The notes under the pieces were generated by a model. That model saw only the letters and a program-made list of their open reading frames with translations. It was not told the origin of the DNA and searched no databases. This document shows positions 1 through 7,133 of a stretch of 9,512 nucleotides of DNA, in pieces. Source of the stretch: an uncultured Bacteroidales bacterium. Its GTDB lineage: Bacteria; Bacteroidota; Bacteroidia; Bacteroidales; Muribaculaceae. Each line of letters opens with the position of its first letter. The stretch's first letter is position 1. A program made the translations under genes and the position numbers. Location of the stretch: contig URNY01000107.1 of assembly GCA_900549375.1 (NCBI GenBank), positions 1 through 9,512 of the forward strand, given 5' to 3'.

Positions 1-1116
1 CACTGTATAATGGGCATCCTCGGTGGAGTTGGGTAGCGATTTATAGCTTACGTAGACGGCATATTCGCCATCTTCGGGAATATCGGCATACCATGCCGCA
101 ACCGATGGCTTGCCTCCCTTCACCGATGTAGTCTGGCGATAGGTTCCGTTTTCAAAAGGATTCTCGGTGTCGCGGAAGTCAGGGAGGTCGTAGATGAATC
201 CGTCGAGCTCGCCAGTCACCCACGGCTTCGAGCCGGTCATCTCTTTGTAGTATGGCTGGGAATATATCTGGCCTTCGTTGTTGGTGTCGTTGTCGACGAT
301 GACCTCGTGGCTGTTGGTGTCGCGCTCTCGTGGGAGCATCACATAAGCACCGGCGTTTTCAAGCATCGGCACTACGAAAGGCAAGATATAGCCCATTGTG
401 TATGTATCCTCCACTGTCTGGAACAGCAGCGGTCGCTGCCACATCCATGAGCCTGAGCCGGGGCGGAAATAACGTCCGTGGGAATGCCAGAGGGCCACGA
501 TATCGTGTTCCATTCCCTTGTCGGGATGGATATATGGATTGGCTTCCACCACAAAGGGCGGGTTCTTGCGGAATTTCTCGGGAAGTTTGTCGACCTTGGT
601 TATATAATAGGCGAGATTGCGCGGGCCGACATTCAGATTAACGCGATAACCCTGCAGCGAATCGGGCAGGGCATTAGAAACGCAGGCTCCGATGGAATCG
701 ATAAGCTCGCGGGTCACGGGCAGGTAGGTGAAGTTCTCGTTGAGGCTCACCTTCGCCGTGCGCGACGTCTTGTCGGGCTTCACGCTGTTCACCCTCAGCC
801 CTCCCGGATTGAGGTTGCGCGGAATCCATTCGAGCACGGCGCCGTTGACAAGCAGCGTCAGCGAATCGTTGGATGCCACTTCCGGCTGGGGTCTGGGCGT
901 CTGGCGGACTGTCCTCCGTTTCGACGACTTTTTACCTTTGCGCGATTTTCTGCTTTTTTTACGGCTCTTTCGCGAGCTCTTTTTGGATGATTTCTTTTTT
1001 GAGACTGATTTTGAAGTTCTGGCTTTCGCCTTGGCTTCGGATTGCTCCGCAACGCCTATGGATGCGAGGGCTATGAGGAATGCTACAATTATATAGAAAA
1101 ATTTCCGGAAATTCAT
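1..1116 (-). CDS. Exported amidase-like / golvesin-domain protein ('xanthan lyase' type), C-terminus outside window
   Basis: The minus-strand frame is open from an ATG at 1116 to the window edge (372 codons, no stop), so the gene is 3'-truncated by the window. Residues 1-28 look like a Sec signal peptide: basic MNFRK, a hydrophobic stretch at 6-22, then a small-residue region. Residues 29-72 form a very basic linker (24 Lys/Arg and 12 Ser in 44). From about 85 a folded domain follows with a WHSHGRYF motif (210-217), a QTVEDTY segment (233-239), LENAGA (252-257), RERD (263-266) and EVIVDND (271-277). This pattern fits the zinc-dependent N-acetylmuramoyl-L-alanine amidase fold; H213 and E236 are only candidate metal or catalytic residues. 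The visible end (about 305-372, with AAWYADIPEDGEYAVYVSY) resembles the golvesin C-terminal-like beta domain. Bacteroides homologues are commonly named xanthan lyase, a label I doubt. The likely role is periplasmic or surface glycan or peptidoglycan processing, which is inferred. The gene is divergent from the fumarase gene. Confidence 0.75.
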   Translation of the reverse strand, partial: MNFRKFFYIIVAFLIALASIGVAEQSEAKAKARTSKSVSKKKSSKKSSRKSRKKSRKSRKGKKSSKRRTVRQTPRPQPEVASNDSLTLLVNGAVLEWIPRNLNPGGLRVNSVKPDKTSRTAKVSLNENFTYLPVTRELIDSIGACVSNALPDSLQGYRVNLNVGPRNLAYYITKVDKLPEKFRKNPPFVVEANPYIHPDKGMEHDIVALWHSHGRYFRPGSGSWMWQRPLLFQTVEDTYTMGYILPFVVPMLENAGAYVMLPRERDTNSHEVIVDNDTNNEGQIYSQPYYKEMTGSKPWVTGELDGFIYDLPDFRDTENPFENGTYRQTTSVKGGKPSVAAWYADIPEDGEYAVYVSYKSLPNSTEDAHYTV

Positions 1117-1135
1117 TGTTCTGATTTTTGGAATA

Positions 1136-1174
1136 CAAAGATACATAAAAAATCGCGTTTTTTATGTATCTTTG
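1136..1174. promoter_or_regulatory. Palindromic divergent promoter between the amidase-like gene and fumarase
   Basis: A perfect inverted repeat has 17-base arms (1136-1152 and 1158-1174) around a 5-base centre, TCGCG. Each outer arm end reads TATCTTTG outward, a full match to the Bacteroidetes -7 consensus TAnnTTTG. The plus-strand box is at 1167-1174, facing the fumarase gene. The minus-strand box is at 1143-1136, facing the amidase-like gene. No good -33 TTTG lies about 20 bases upstream of either box, because that space is occupied by the opposite arm. Predicted starts are near 1181 (right) and 1130 (left), giving a leader of about 75 bases for fumarase and a very short one for the other gene. 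The symmetry could also be a regulator's operator. The promoter call rests on the -7 match only. Confidence 0.6.
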
Positions 1175-1256
1175 CGCAGAAGGGGAATCAACAATTCTCC
1201 TTATTAATGATTTTTATACATCTATCGGAATTTTTTATTCAATTACTGATATAACA

Positions 1257-2894
1257 ATGGCAACAAAACCTTTTCATTACCAGGAAATGTTCCCGCTGGG
1301 ACCTGATACCACCGAGTATCAGCACATCACGTCCGACTATGTGAAAGTAGAGAACTGGAACGGCCACGAGATGCTCGTGGTTGATCCGAAGGCTCTGACA
1401 ATCCTCGCAAACGTCGCCTCGCACAACTGCTCGTTCATGCTCCGCCGCGAACATAATGAGCTGGTGGCAAAGATCCTTCATGACCCCGAAGCTTCGGAAA
1501 ACGACAAATACGTGGCTCTCACGATGCTCCGCAATGCCGACATAGCCGCCAAGGGCGTGCTTCCTTTCTGTCAGGATACGGGCACGTCGATCTGCGCCGG
1601 CTACAAGGGTCAGCAGGTCTGGACCGGCTGCAACGACGAGGAGAAGATTTCCGAGGGTGTCTACAAGACTTATACCGAGAATAATCTCCGCTATTCACAG
1701 AACGCCCCCCTCACAATGTACGATGAGGTGAACACGGGCTGCAACCTTCCCGCCCAGATCGAGATTCACGCCACCGAGGGTATGGAGTATAACTTCCTTT
1801 TCGTCGCCAAGGGTGGCGGCTCGGCCAACAAGACCTATCTCTATCAGGAGACAAAGGCTATCCTCAACAAGAAGACGCTCGTGCCTTTCCTGATCGAAAA
1901 GATGAAGACTCTCGGCACGGCCGCATGTCCTCCCTATCATATCGCGTTCGTGATCGGCGGCACGTCGGCCGAGGCCAACCTTGCCGCAGTGAAGAAGGCA
2001 TCGGTGAAATATTACGACAACCTTCCCACCAAGGGCAACGAATACGGCCATGCCTTCCGCGATGTGGAGCTTGAGAAGGAACTTCTCGAAGCCGCACATT
2101 GCTTAGGACTTGGCGCTCAGTTCGGCGGCAAATATTTCGCTCACGACATCCGCGTGATCCGCATGCCGCGCCATGGCGCTTCCTGCCCCGTGGGCATGGG
2201 CGTCAGCTGCTCGGCCGACCGCAACGTAAAGGCCAAGATCAACAAAGAGGGGCTCTGGGTTGAGAAACTCGACGAGAATCCCGGCGAACTTATCCCCGTG
2301 GAGCTGCGCAACGCAGGCGAGGGAGAGGCCGTGAAGATCGACCTCAACCGCCCGATGCCCGAGATTCTTGCCGAACTCGACAAATACCCCGTGTCGACAC
2401 GCCTTTCGCTCAACGGCACAATCATCGTGGGCCGCGACATAGCACATGCCAAGATCAAAGAGCGTCTCGACTCCGGCGAGCCGATGCCCGAATATCTCAA
2501 AGACCATCCTATTTATTATGCCGGACCGGCCAAGAAGCCCGAAGGATATGCCTCCGGATCTTTCGGCCCGACGACCGCAGGCCGTATGGACCCCTATGTG
2601 GATCAGTTCCAGGCCGCCGGCGGCTCGATGGTGATGATCGCCAAGGGCAACCGCAGCCAGCAGGTAACCGACGCCTGCAAGAAGCATGGCGGTTTCTATC
2701 TCGGCTCTATCGGTGGACCCGCCGCCATCCTGGCCAAGAACTCCATCAAGAGCGTGGAATGTCTCGAATATCCCGAACTCGGCATGGAGGCCATCTGGAA
2801 GATCGAGGTGGAGAACTTCCCTGCCTTCATCCTTGTCGACAATAAGGGCAACGACTTCTTCAAGCAGATCAAGCCCCGCTGTCCGCTTGCCTGA
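1257..2894 (+). CDS. Fumarate hydratase, class I (iron-sulfur, single-chain)
   Basis: The 545-residue protein interconverts fumarate and (S)-malate in the cytoplasm. In Bacteroidales this serves the reductive branch that feeds fumarate respiration and succinate formation. It matches the oxygen-sensitive class I [4Fe-4S] fumarases (FumA/FumB-like) in length and motifs. C105 (FCQDTGTS), C224 (TAACPPYH) and C310 (GASCPVGMG) sit where the three cluster ligands are expected. Other family motifs are GCNLPAQIEIHATEG (161-175), KGGGSANKT (185-193), GGTSAEANL (234-242), the SGSFGPTTAGRMD active-site stretch (433-445) and a C-terminal GGPAAILAKNSIK segment (486-498). The frame extends upstream to an ATG at 1164, but that lies inside the promoter palindrome; the ATG at 1257 (MATKPFHYQEMF) matches the family N-terminus. 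No Shine-Dalgarno is evident. fumA or fumB would be equally arbitrary symbols, so none is given. Confidence 0.95.
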   Translation: MATKPFHYQEMFPLGPDTTEYQHITSDYVKVENWNGHEMLVVDPKALTILANVASHNCSFMLRREHNELVAKILHDPEASENDKYVALTMLRNADIAAKGVLPFCQDTGTSICAGYKGQQVWTGCNDEEKISEGVYKTYTENNLRYSQNAPLTMYDEVNTGCNLPAQIEIHATEGMEYNFLFVAKGGGSANKTYLYQETKAILNKKTLVPFLIEKMKTLGTAACPPYHIAFVIGGTSAEANLAAVKKASVKYYDNLPTKGNEYGHAFRDVELEKELLEAAHCLGLGAQFGGKYFAHDIRVIRMPRHGASCPVGMGVSCSADRNVKAKINKEGLWVEKLDENPGELIPVELRNAGEGEAVKIDLNRPMPEILAELDKYPVSTRLSLNGTIIVGRDIAHAKIKERLDSGEPMPEYLKDHPIYYAGPAKKPEGYASGSFGPTTAGRMDPYVDQFQAAGGSMVMIAKGNRSQQVTDACKKHGGFYLGSIGGPAAILAKNSIKSVECLEYPELGMEAIWKIEVENFPAFILVDNKGNDFFKQIKPRCPLA

Positions 2895-2921
2895 TCCGGA
2901 CCGGACTGAATAACTCTACGG

Positions 2922-2955
2922 CGGCGTGTGGAAAAATTTTCCGCACGCCGTTTTT
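2922..2955 (+). terminator. Rho-independent terminator after fumarase
   Basis: CGGCGTGTGG (2922-2931) pairs with CCGCACGCCG (2941-2950) with one G-U wobble. The stem is extended inward by AAAA/TTTT and followed by TTTTT (2951-2955). It starts 27 bases after the fumarase stop and ends the fumarase transcript before the lepA promoter. Confidence 0.88.
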
Positions 2956-3017
2956 GCATTCAGGTCCGAACAATCCCGCATTTCCGGGGTTTCTACAATG
3001 TGCTGAAAATGCGTCGC

Positions 3018-3049
3018 TTTGCGAAATCCGCGGTTTTTTAGTAATTTTG
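3018..3049 (+). promoter_or_regulatory. Bacteroidetes-type promoter of lepA
   Basis: A -33 TTTG (3018-3021) is separated by 20 bases from a -7 TAATTTTG (3042-3049), a textbook match to the Bacteroidetes sigma-ABfr consensus. The predicted start near 3056 leaves a leader of about 19 bases before the ATG at 3075. This is the best-formed promoter in the window. Confidence 0.75.
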
Positions 3050-3074
3050 CATTTCGAATGAATTGAAGTGTCAG

Positions 3075-4862
3075 ATGAAAAATATAAGGAACTTCTGTAT
3101 AATAGCGCATATCGACCATGGCAAATCCACTCTCGCCGACCGCCTTCTCGAACGCACCGACACCGTTACGGGCAAGGATATGGAGGCGCAGGTGCTCGAC
3201 GATATGGATCTCGAGCGCGAACGCGGCATAACCATCAAGAGCCATGCCATCCAGATGGATTATGAACTCGACGGCGAGAAATATGTGCTCAATCTTATCG
3301 ACACTCCGGGGCATGTGGATTTCTCCTACGAGGTGTCGCGGTCGATAGCGGCCTGCGAAGGCGCTCTGCTGATAGTGGACGCGTCGCAGGGAATACAGGC
3401 CCAGACCATCTCCAATCTCTATATGGCCATCGACAACGACCTTGAGATCATTCCGGTGATCAACAAGTGCGATCTCGACAGCGCCAAGCCCGACGAGGTG
3501 GAGGACCAGATTGTCGACCTCCTCGGTTGCGACCCCGGCGACATCATCCGCGCCAGCGGCAAGACAGGCATGGGCGTGGATGAGATTCTGAAAGCCATTG
3601 TGGAGCGCGTGCCGGCGCCCAAAGGGGATCCCGACGCACCCCTGCAGGCTCTCATCTTTGACTCTGTGTTCAACTCCTTCCGCGGAATCATTGCCTATTA
3701 TAAGATTGTGAACGGAACCATCCGCACAGGCGATTTCGTGAAGTTCGTTTCCACGGGCAAGGAATATCATGCCGACGAGATCGGCGTGCTCAAGCTCGAC
3801 ATGTCGCCGCGCAAGGAGCTCTCGGCGGGCAATGTGGGCTATATCATCTCCGGCATCAAATCCTCGAAAGAGGTGAGGGTGGGAGATACCATCACTCATG
3901 TGGACCGTCCCTGCGCCAAGGCCATCGAGGGCTTCGAGGAGGTGAAGCCGATGGTGTTCGCCGGTGTTTATCCCATCGAGACCGAAGATTTCGAAAACCT
4001 CCGGGCTTCGCTCGAAAAGCTTCAGCTCAACGACGCCTCGCTTACGTTCCAGCCTGAGTCGTCGGCCGCCCTCGGTTTCGGTTTCCGCTGCGGTTTCCTC
4101 GGCCTTCTCCACATGGAGATAGTGCAGGAGCGTCTCGGCCGCGAGTTCGACATGGATGTGATTACCACCGTGCCCAACGTTTCCTATATCGTCTACGACA
4201 AGAAGGGAAACAAGATGGAGGTGCACAATCCCTCGGGACTTCCCGAGGCCACGCTCATCGACCATATCGAAGAACCCTATATCCGTGCCACCATCATCAC
4301 GCAGGCCGATTTCATCGGGCCGATCATGACCCTCTGTCTCAGCAAGCGCGGTGAGCTCGTGAAGCAGGAGTATATCTCGGGCAACCGCATGGAGCTGACG
4401 TTCGATATGCCTTTGGGCGAGATCGTTATAGATTTCTACGACAAGCTGAAGAGTATTTCGAAGGGCTATGCGTCGTTCGACTATCACATCCATGATTACC
4501 GCGAGTCGAAGCTCGTGAAGCTCGACATCCTGCTCAACGGCGAGAGCGTCGACGCGCTCTCCACGCTTACCCACGAGGCCAACGCCGTGAAGTTCGGCCG
4601 CCGAATGTGCGAGAAGCTGAAAGAGCTGATCCCCCGCCAGCAGTTCGACATAGCCATCCAGGCGGCAATAGGGGCGAAGATCATCGCCCGCGAAACTATC
4701 AAGACCGTGCGTAAGGATGTGACTGCCAAGTGCTACGGCGGTGATATCTCGCGTAAGCGCAAACTGCTCGAGAAGCAGAAGGCCGGCAAGAAGCGCATGA
4801 AGCAGATCGGCTCTGTGGAGGTGCCGCAGAAGGCTTTCCTCGCCGTTCTCAAACTCGATTAA
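3075..4862 (+). CDS. lepA: Elongation factor 4 (LepA), ribosome-associated GTPase
   Basis: The 595-residue protein is a translational GTPase that acts on the ribosome, with proposed roles in back-translocation, 30S assembly and initiation under stress. The G domain shows the P-loop AHIDHGKST (11-19), a switch I region with ERGITIKS (48-55), DTPGH (76-80) and NKCD (130-133). Domains II and III follow. The LepA-specific C-terminal domain is present and ends in the Lys-rich segment GGDISRKRKLLEKQKAGKKR and the terminal VPQKAFLAVLKLD, which separates it from EF-G and TypA. The length is normal for the family. The frame has a TTG four codons upstream (3063), but the ATG at 3075 gives the conserved start MKNIRNFCIIAHIDHG. 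It is a single-gene transcription unit, with a clear promoter before it and a hairpin terminator after it. Confidence 0.98.
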   Translation: MKNIRNFCIIAHIDHGKSTLADRLLERTDTVTGKDMEAQVLDDMDLERERGITIKSHAIQMDYELDGEKYVLNLIDTPGHVDFSYEVSRSIAACEGALLIVDASQGIQAQTISNLYMAIDNDLEIIPVINKCDLDSAKPDEVEDQIVDLLGCDPGDIIRASGKTGMGVDEILKAIVERVPAPKGDPDAPLQALIFDSVFNSFRGIIAYYKIVNGTIRTGDFVKFVSTGKEYHADEIGVLKLDMSPRKELSAGNVGYIISGIKSSKEVRVGDTITHVDRPCAKAIEGFEEVKPMVFAGVYPIETEDFENLRASLEKLQLNDASLTFQPESSAALGFGFRCGFLGLLHMEIVQERLGREFDMDVITTVPNVSYIVYDKKGNKMEVHNPSGLPEATLIDHIEEPYIRATIITQADFIGPIMTLCLSKRGELVKQEYISGNRMELTFDMPLGEIVIDFYDKLKSISKGYASFDYHIHDYRESKLVKLDILLNGESVDALSTLTHEANAVKFGRRMCEKLKELIPRQQFDIAIQAAIGAKIIARETIKTVRKDVTAKCYGGDISRKRKLLEKQKAGKKRMKQIGSVEVPQKAFLAVLKLD

Positions 4863-4874
4863 CGAAAGAATATG

Positions 4875-4910
4875 ATTGCGGGACAGACCAATTGTCCCGC
4901 AATGTTTGTT
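4875..4910 (+). terminator. Rho-independent terminator after lepA
   Basis: A perfect 11-bp stem, ATTGCGGGACA (4875-4885) with TGTCCCGCAAT (4893-4903), closes a 7-base loop. A T-rich run, GTTTGTTTT, follows. It begins 12 bases after the lepA stop. The T-tract is broken by a G, so some read-through into bcp is possible. Confidence 0.82.
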
Positions 4911-4978
4911 TTATAAATGGATGTCCGTGCCTTAAGCGCCCGGAATTCTAAACTGGTAAAAATCTTAACAGGTAAATT

Positions 4979-5458
4979 ATGAATATTGGCGACAGATTCC
5001 CCGACACACTCGGCGTTGATGCCGAAGGAAAAGAAGTGAAACTTTCCGATTATCCCGGAAAGAAGTTTATAATCTATTTTTACCCTAAGGACAATACTCC
5101 CGGTTGCACCGCCGAGGCCTGCAGTCTGCAGGACAACTACGGCATCTTCGAGAAGATGGGCTATCAGGTGATAGGCGTAAGCAAAGACTCGGGAGCGAGC
5201 CATCGCAAATTCGCCGACAAGTTCGGACTTCGTTTTCCGCTTGTGGCCGACACCGATACCACGCTCTGCCAGCTTGCCGGGGTATGGCAGAAAAAGAAAA
5301 TGGCCGGACGCGAGTACATGGGAATCGTGCGCACCACCTTCGTCACCGATGAAAACGGCGTAGTAACCGACGTAGTGAAGAAGGTCGACACCAAAGCCGC
5401 CTCCGAGCAGCTCTTCGCCCTCCTCGACGGCCGCGACAACCCCAACCCCGCCCCCTGA
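4979..5458 (+). CDS. bcp: Thioredoxin-dependent thiol peroxidase (Bcp/PrxQ-type peroxiredoxin)
   Basis: The 159-residue cytoplasmic protein is of the AhpC/TSA thioredoxin-fold family and reduces hydrogen peroxide and organic hydroperoxides using thioredoxin. The peroxidatic cysteine is C43 in the TPGCTAEAC motif. C48, five residues later, is placed as the resolving cysteine of the atypical 2-Cys BCP subgroup (as in E. coli C45/C50). R118 in GIVRTTFV is the likely active-site arginine. The N-terminus (GDRFPDTLGVDAEGKEVKLSDY) and the YFYPKDNTPGC core are typical. It ends in a short Pro/Asn tail, DNPNPAP. The ATG at 4979 gives the normal family length, with a weak AGG about 8 bases upstream. I see no good promoter in the 68 bases after the lepA terminator. 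Confidence 0.96.
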   Translation: MNIGDRFPDTLGVDAEGKEVKLSDYPGKKFIIYFYPKDNTPGCTAEACSLQDNYGIFEKMGYQVIGVSKDSGASHRKFADKFGLRFPLVADTDTTLCQLAGVWQKKKMAGREYMGIVRTTFVTDENGVVTDVVKKVDTKAASEQLFALLDGRDNPNPAP

Positions 5459-5472
5459 ATTCCAAATTCCCC

Positions 5473-5575
5473 ATTCAAAATTAAAATTCTCTCTTCTCTT
5501 GGTCGCGTGAGCGAACTTTAGTTCGCCCTTGCATTCTCTTTCGCATTCAAAATTCAAAATTCCACATTCAAAATT
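5473..5575. repeat. Cluster of ATTCAAAATT repeats in the bcp-nhaA gap
   Basis: ATTCAAAATT occurs at 5473-5482, 5545-5554, 5552-5561 (overlapping the previous copy) and 5566-5575. Degenerate relatives such as ATTCCAAATT and ATTAAAATT lie nearby. The stretch is AT-rich and non-coding, and it places the last copy 7 bases before the nhaA start codon. Function is unknown. Confidence 0.65.
5502..5526. repeat. Small hairpin region, GTCGCGTGAGCGA plus GCGAACT/AGTTCGC
   Basis: Two overlapping inverted repeats lie here. TCGC (5503-5506) and GCGA (5511-5514) flank GTGA. GCGAACT (5511-5517) and AGTTCGC (5520-5526) form a 7-bp stem. The first resembles the GTCGCGGAGCGAC hairpins found after nhaA, with one inserted base. 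It could act as a weak terminator for bcp, but no T-run follows directly. Confidence 0.45.
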
Positions 5576-5582
5576 ATCTTCG

Positions 5583-6950
5583 ATGGGAGTTTTCTATACC
5601 GCTCAAAAGACAATAAAGAACTATGCCAATGGCGGAAACGTATTGATTTTCGCCACGGCCCTCGCGCTTATAGTGGTCAACATACCCTTCACGCACGATT
5701 TCTATAACTCGCTCTGGACTCATGAGCTTGCCCTTCAGGTAGGCGATTTCAACCTTTTCAGCCATCATGGAGAGCCGATGTCGATAATGGCTTTCATCAA
5801 TGATGCGTTGATGGCCCTCTTCTTCTTCTCCATAGGACTGGAGATAAAGCGCGAAGTGCTTGTCGGCGAGCTCTCCTCGTTCCGGCAGGCCCTTCTGCCC
5901 ATTGTAGGAGCAATCGGAGGCATGTGCGTTCCAGTGCTCATCTACTGGCTAATGTCTCGCGGCACGCCCTACGCCGGGGGCGCCGCCATACCGATGGCCA
6001 CGGATATCGCCTTCTCGCTCGGCGTGCTCGCCATGCTCGGCAAGCGCGTGCCTATCGGTCTGAAAGTATTCCTCACAACCCTTGCTGTAGTCGACGATAT
6101 CGGCGGCATACTCGTCATTGCCATCTTCTACAGCACGCATATCGACTATATGCTGCTCCTCTGGGCCGCTTGCTGTCTGGCAGTACTCTTCATCGGCGGC
6201 AAGATCGGCATACAGAGCAAGATATTCTATATAGCAATAGGAGCATTCGTCTGGTTCTTCTTTCTCAACGCCGGCATACACCCGACGATCGCGGGAGTGC
6301 TCGTGGCTTTTTGCGTGCCCGCAAAGCCCGTCTACGCGCCCAAGAAATATGTGAAGACCATTCGTAAGAACATCGGTTATTTCGCACATGAGGATGATGA
6401 GAAACTCGTGAAGCGCACCATACTCTCCAAAGAGCAGATGAACTGGCTCAAAGAGATCGAGTCCGCTTCCGATAAAGTGATTTCACCTCTTCAGGATATG
6501 GAAGACTCCCTGCATCCGCTGGTGAACTATCTGATAGTGCCCATCTTTGCCTTCGCCAACGCCGGCATCTACTTCGGCGGCATGCACATCGACCAACTCT
6601 TCCACGGTATAGCGCCCGCTATCATCGTGGGCCTCATCGGTGGCAAATTCCTCGGCATCTTCCTCTTCTCAGCCCTGACGATATTGCTTCGCTGGGCGCC
6701 GATGCCCGAAGGCGTGAACTGGTCGCGTCTGGCCTCCGTCTCCCTGCTCGGCGGTATCGGCTTCACGGTGTCCCTCTTCATCGCAAATCTCTCCTTCGGC
6801 TCCGCGGATCCCGCTACCTCGCTGTTGCTCAACGACTCCAAGCTCGGCATCCTCGTCGGCTCGCTGCTCGCCGGCATCCTCGGCTGGACCGCCCTCCACT
6901 TCACTCTCCCCAAAGAAGCCGCCGACCCCGCCGACTCCGACCCCGACTGA
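5583..6950 (+). CDS. nhaA: Na+/H+ antiporter NhaA
   Basis: The 455-residue inner-membrane antiporter exports Na+ or Li+ in exchange for protons, for pH and salt homeostasis. About a dozen hydrophobic segments run through the protein. The key family motifs are present: IPMATDIAFSLG with D141 (E. coli D133), the paired aspartates D171-D172 in LAVVDDIGG (E. coli D163/D164), and GKFLGIF with K355 (E. coli K300). A charged insertion at about 250-310 (KKYVKTIRKN, then HEDDEKLVKR) makes it longer than E. coli NhaA (388 aa). The tail is acidic and Pro-rich (EAADPADSDPD). An upstream TTG at 5529 would add residues encoded by the ATTCAAAATT repeats; the ATG at 5583 (MGVFYTAQKTIKNY) is the better start. 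It may be co-transcribed with bcp, since no separate promoter is evident. Confidence 0.97.
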   Translation: MGVFYTAQKTIKNYANGGNVLIFATALALIVVNIPFTHDFYNSLWTHELALQVGDFNLFSHHGEPMSIMAFINDALMALFFFSIGLEIKREVLVGELSSFRQALLPIVGAIGGMCVPVLIYWLMSRGTPYAGGAAIPMATDIAFSLGVLAMLGKRVPIGLKVFLTTLAVVDDIGGILVIAIFYSTHIDYMLLLWAACCLAVLFIGGKIGIQSKIFYIAIGAFVWFFFLNAGIHPTIAGVLVAFCVPAKPVYAPKKYVKTIRKNIGYFAHEDDEKLVKRTILSKEQMNWLKEIESASDKVISPLQDMEDSLHPLVNYLIVPIFAFANAGIYFGGMHIDQLFHGIAPAIIVGLIGGKFLGIFLFSALTILLRWAPMPEGVNWSRLASVSLLGGIGFTVSLFIANLSFGSADPATSLLLNDSKLGILVGSLLAGILGWTALHFTLPKEAADPADSDPD

Positions 6951-6970
6951 TTGATGAACCTACGTCTTCC

Positions 6971-7002
6971 CCTCAGTAGGTCTCTCCCTCAGTAGGTCTC
7001 TC
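6971..7002. repeat. 16-bp perfect tandem duplication downstream of nhaA
   Basis: CCTCAGTAGGTCTCTC occurs twice head to tail (6971-6986 and 6987-7002) with no mismatch, starting 20 bases after the nhaA stop. It is probably a recent slippage or duplication event. No function is evident. Confidence 0.85.
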
Positions 7003-7005
7003 CGC

Positions 7006-7022
7006 TTGTCGCGGAGCGACAA
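7006..7022. repeat. Hairpin TTGTCGC-GGA-GCGACAA
   Basis: A perfect 7-bp stem with a GGA loop immediately follows the 16-bp tandem repeat. Its 13-base core, GTCGCGGAGCGAC, recurs at 7101-7113. No T-run follows, so it is not a standard terminator. Confidence 0.7.
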
Positions 7023-7098
7023 TACGGCCTATTAACCGCGTACTGCTGAGGACGATAGAACGAAACTGTGCGCGGATAGAAGCACCCATCTCTCGCTT

Positions 7099-7115
7099 CT
7101 GTCGCGGAGCGACAG
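7099..7115. repeat. Hairpin CTGTCGC-GGA-GCGACAG
   Basis: This is the second copy of the GTCGCGGAGCGAC core, with a compensated outer pair (C-G in place of T-A), so a 7-bp stem is kept. It lies 18 bases before the acetyltransferase start and is followed by an AT-rich stretch. It may be a dispersed palindromic repeat, or it may affect that gene's leader. Confidence 0.7.
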
Positions 7116-7133
7116 CACTTATAGTTTATTTTT

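Noticed and set aside
330..990. Plus-strand open frames over the first kilobase
   Set aside because: They are antisense to the continuous minus-strand amidase-like gene, which has a signal peptide and recognisable domains and is open to the window edge.
1164..1256. Upstream ATG extending fumarase by 31 codons
   Set aside because: It begins inside the promoter palindrome, before the predicted transcription start. The extra residues do not resemble fumarase; the ATG at 1257 gives the family N-terminus.
2916..4574. Long minus-strand open frame opposite lepA (552 codons)
   Set aside because: It is a shadow of the GC-rich lepA codons, with no recognisable domains and a composition rich in His, Glu and Leu as expected from antisense reading.
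6951..7133. Possible CRISPR-like array from short repeats after nhaA
   Set aside because: There is only one 16-bp tandem pair and two unrelated hairpins, with no regular repeat-spacer spacing.
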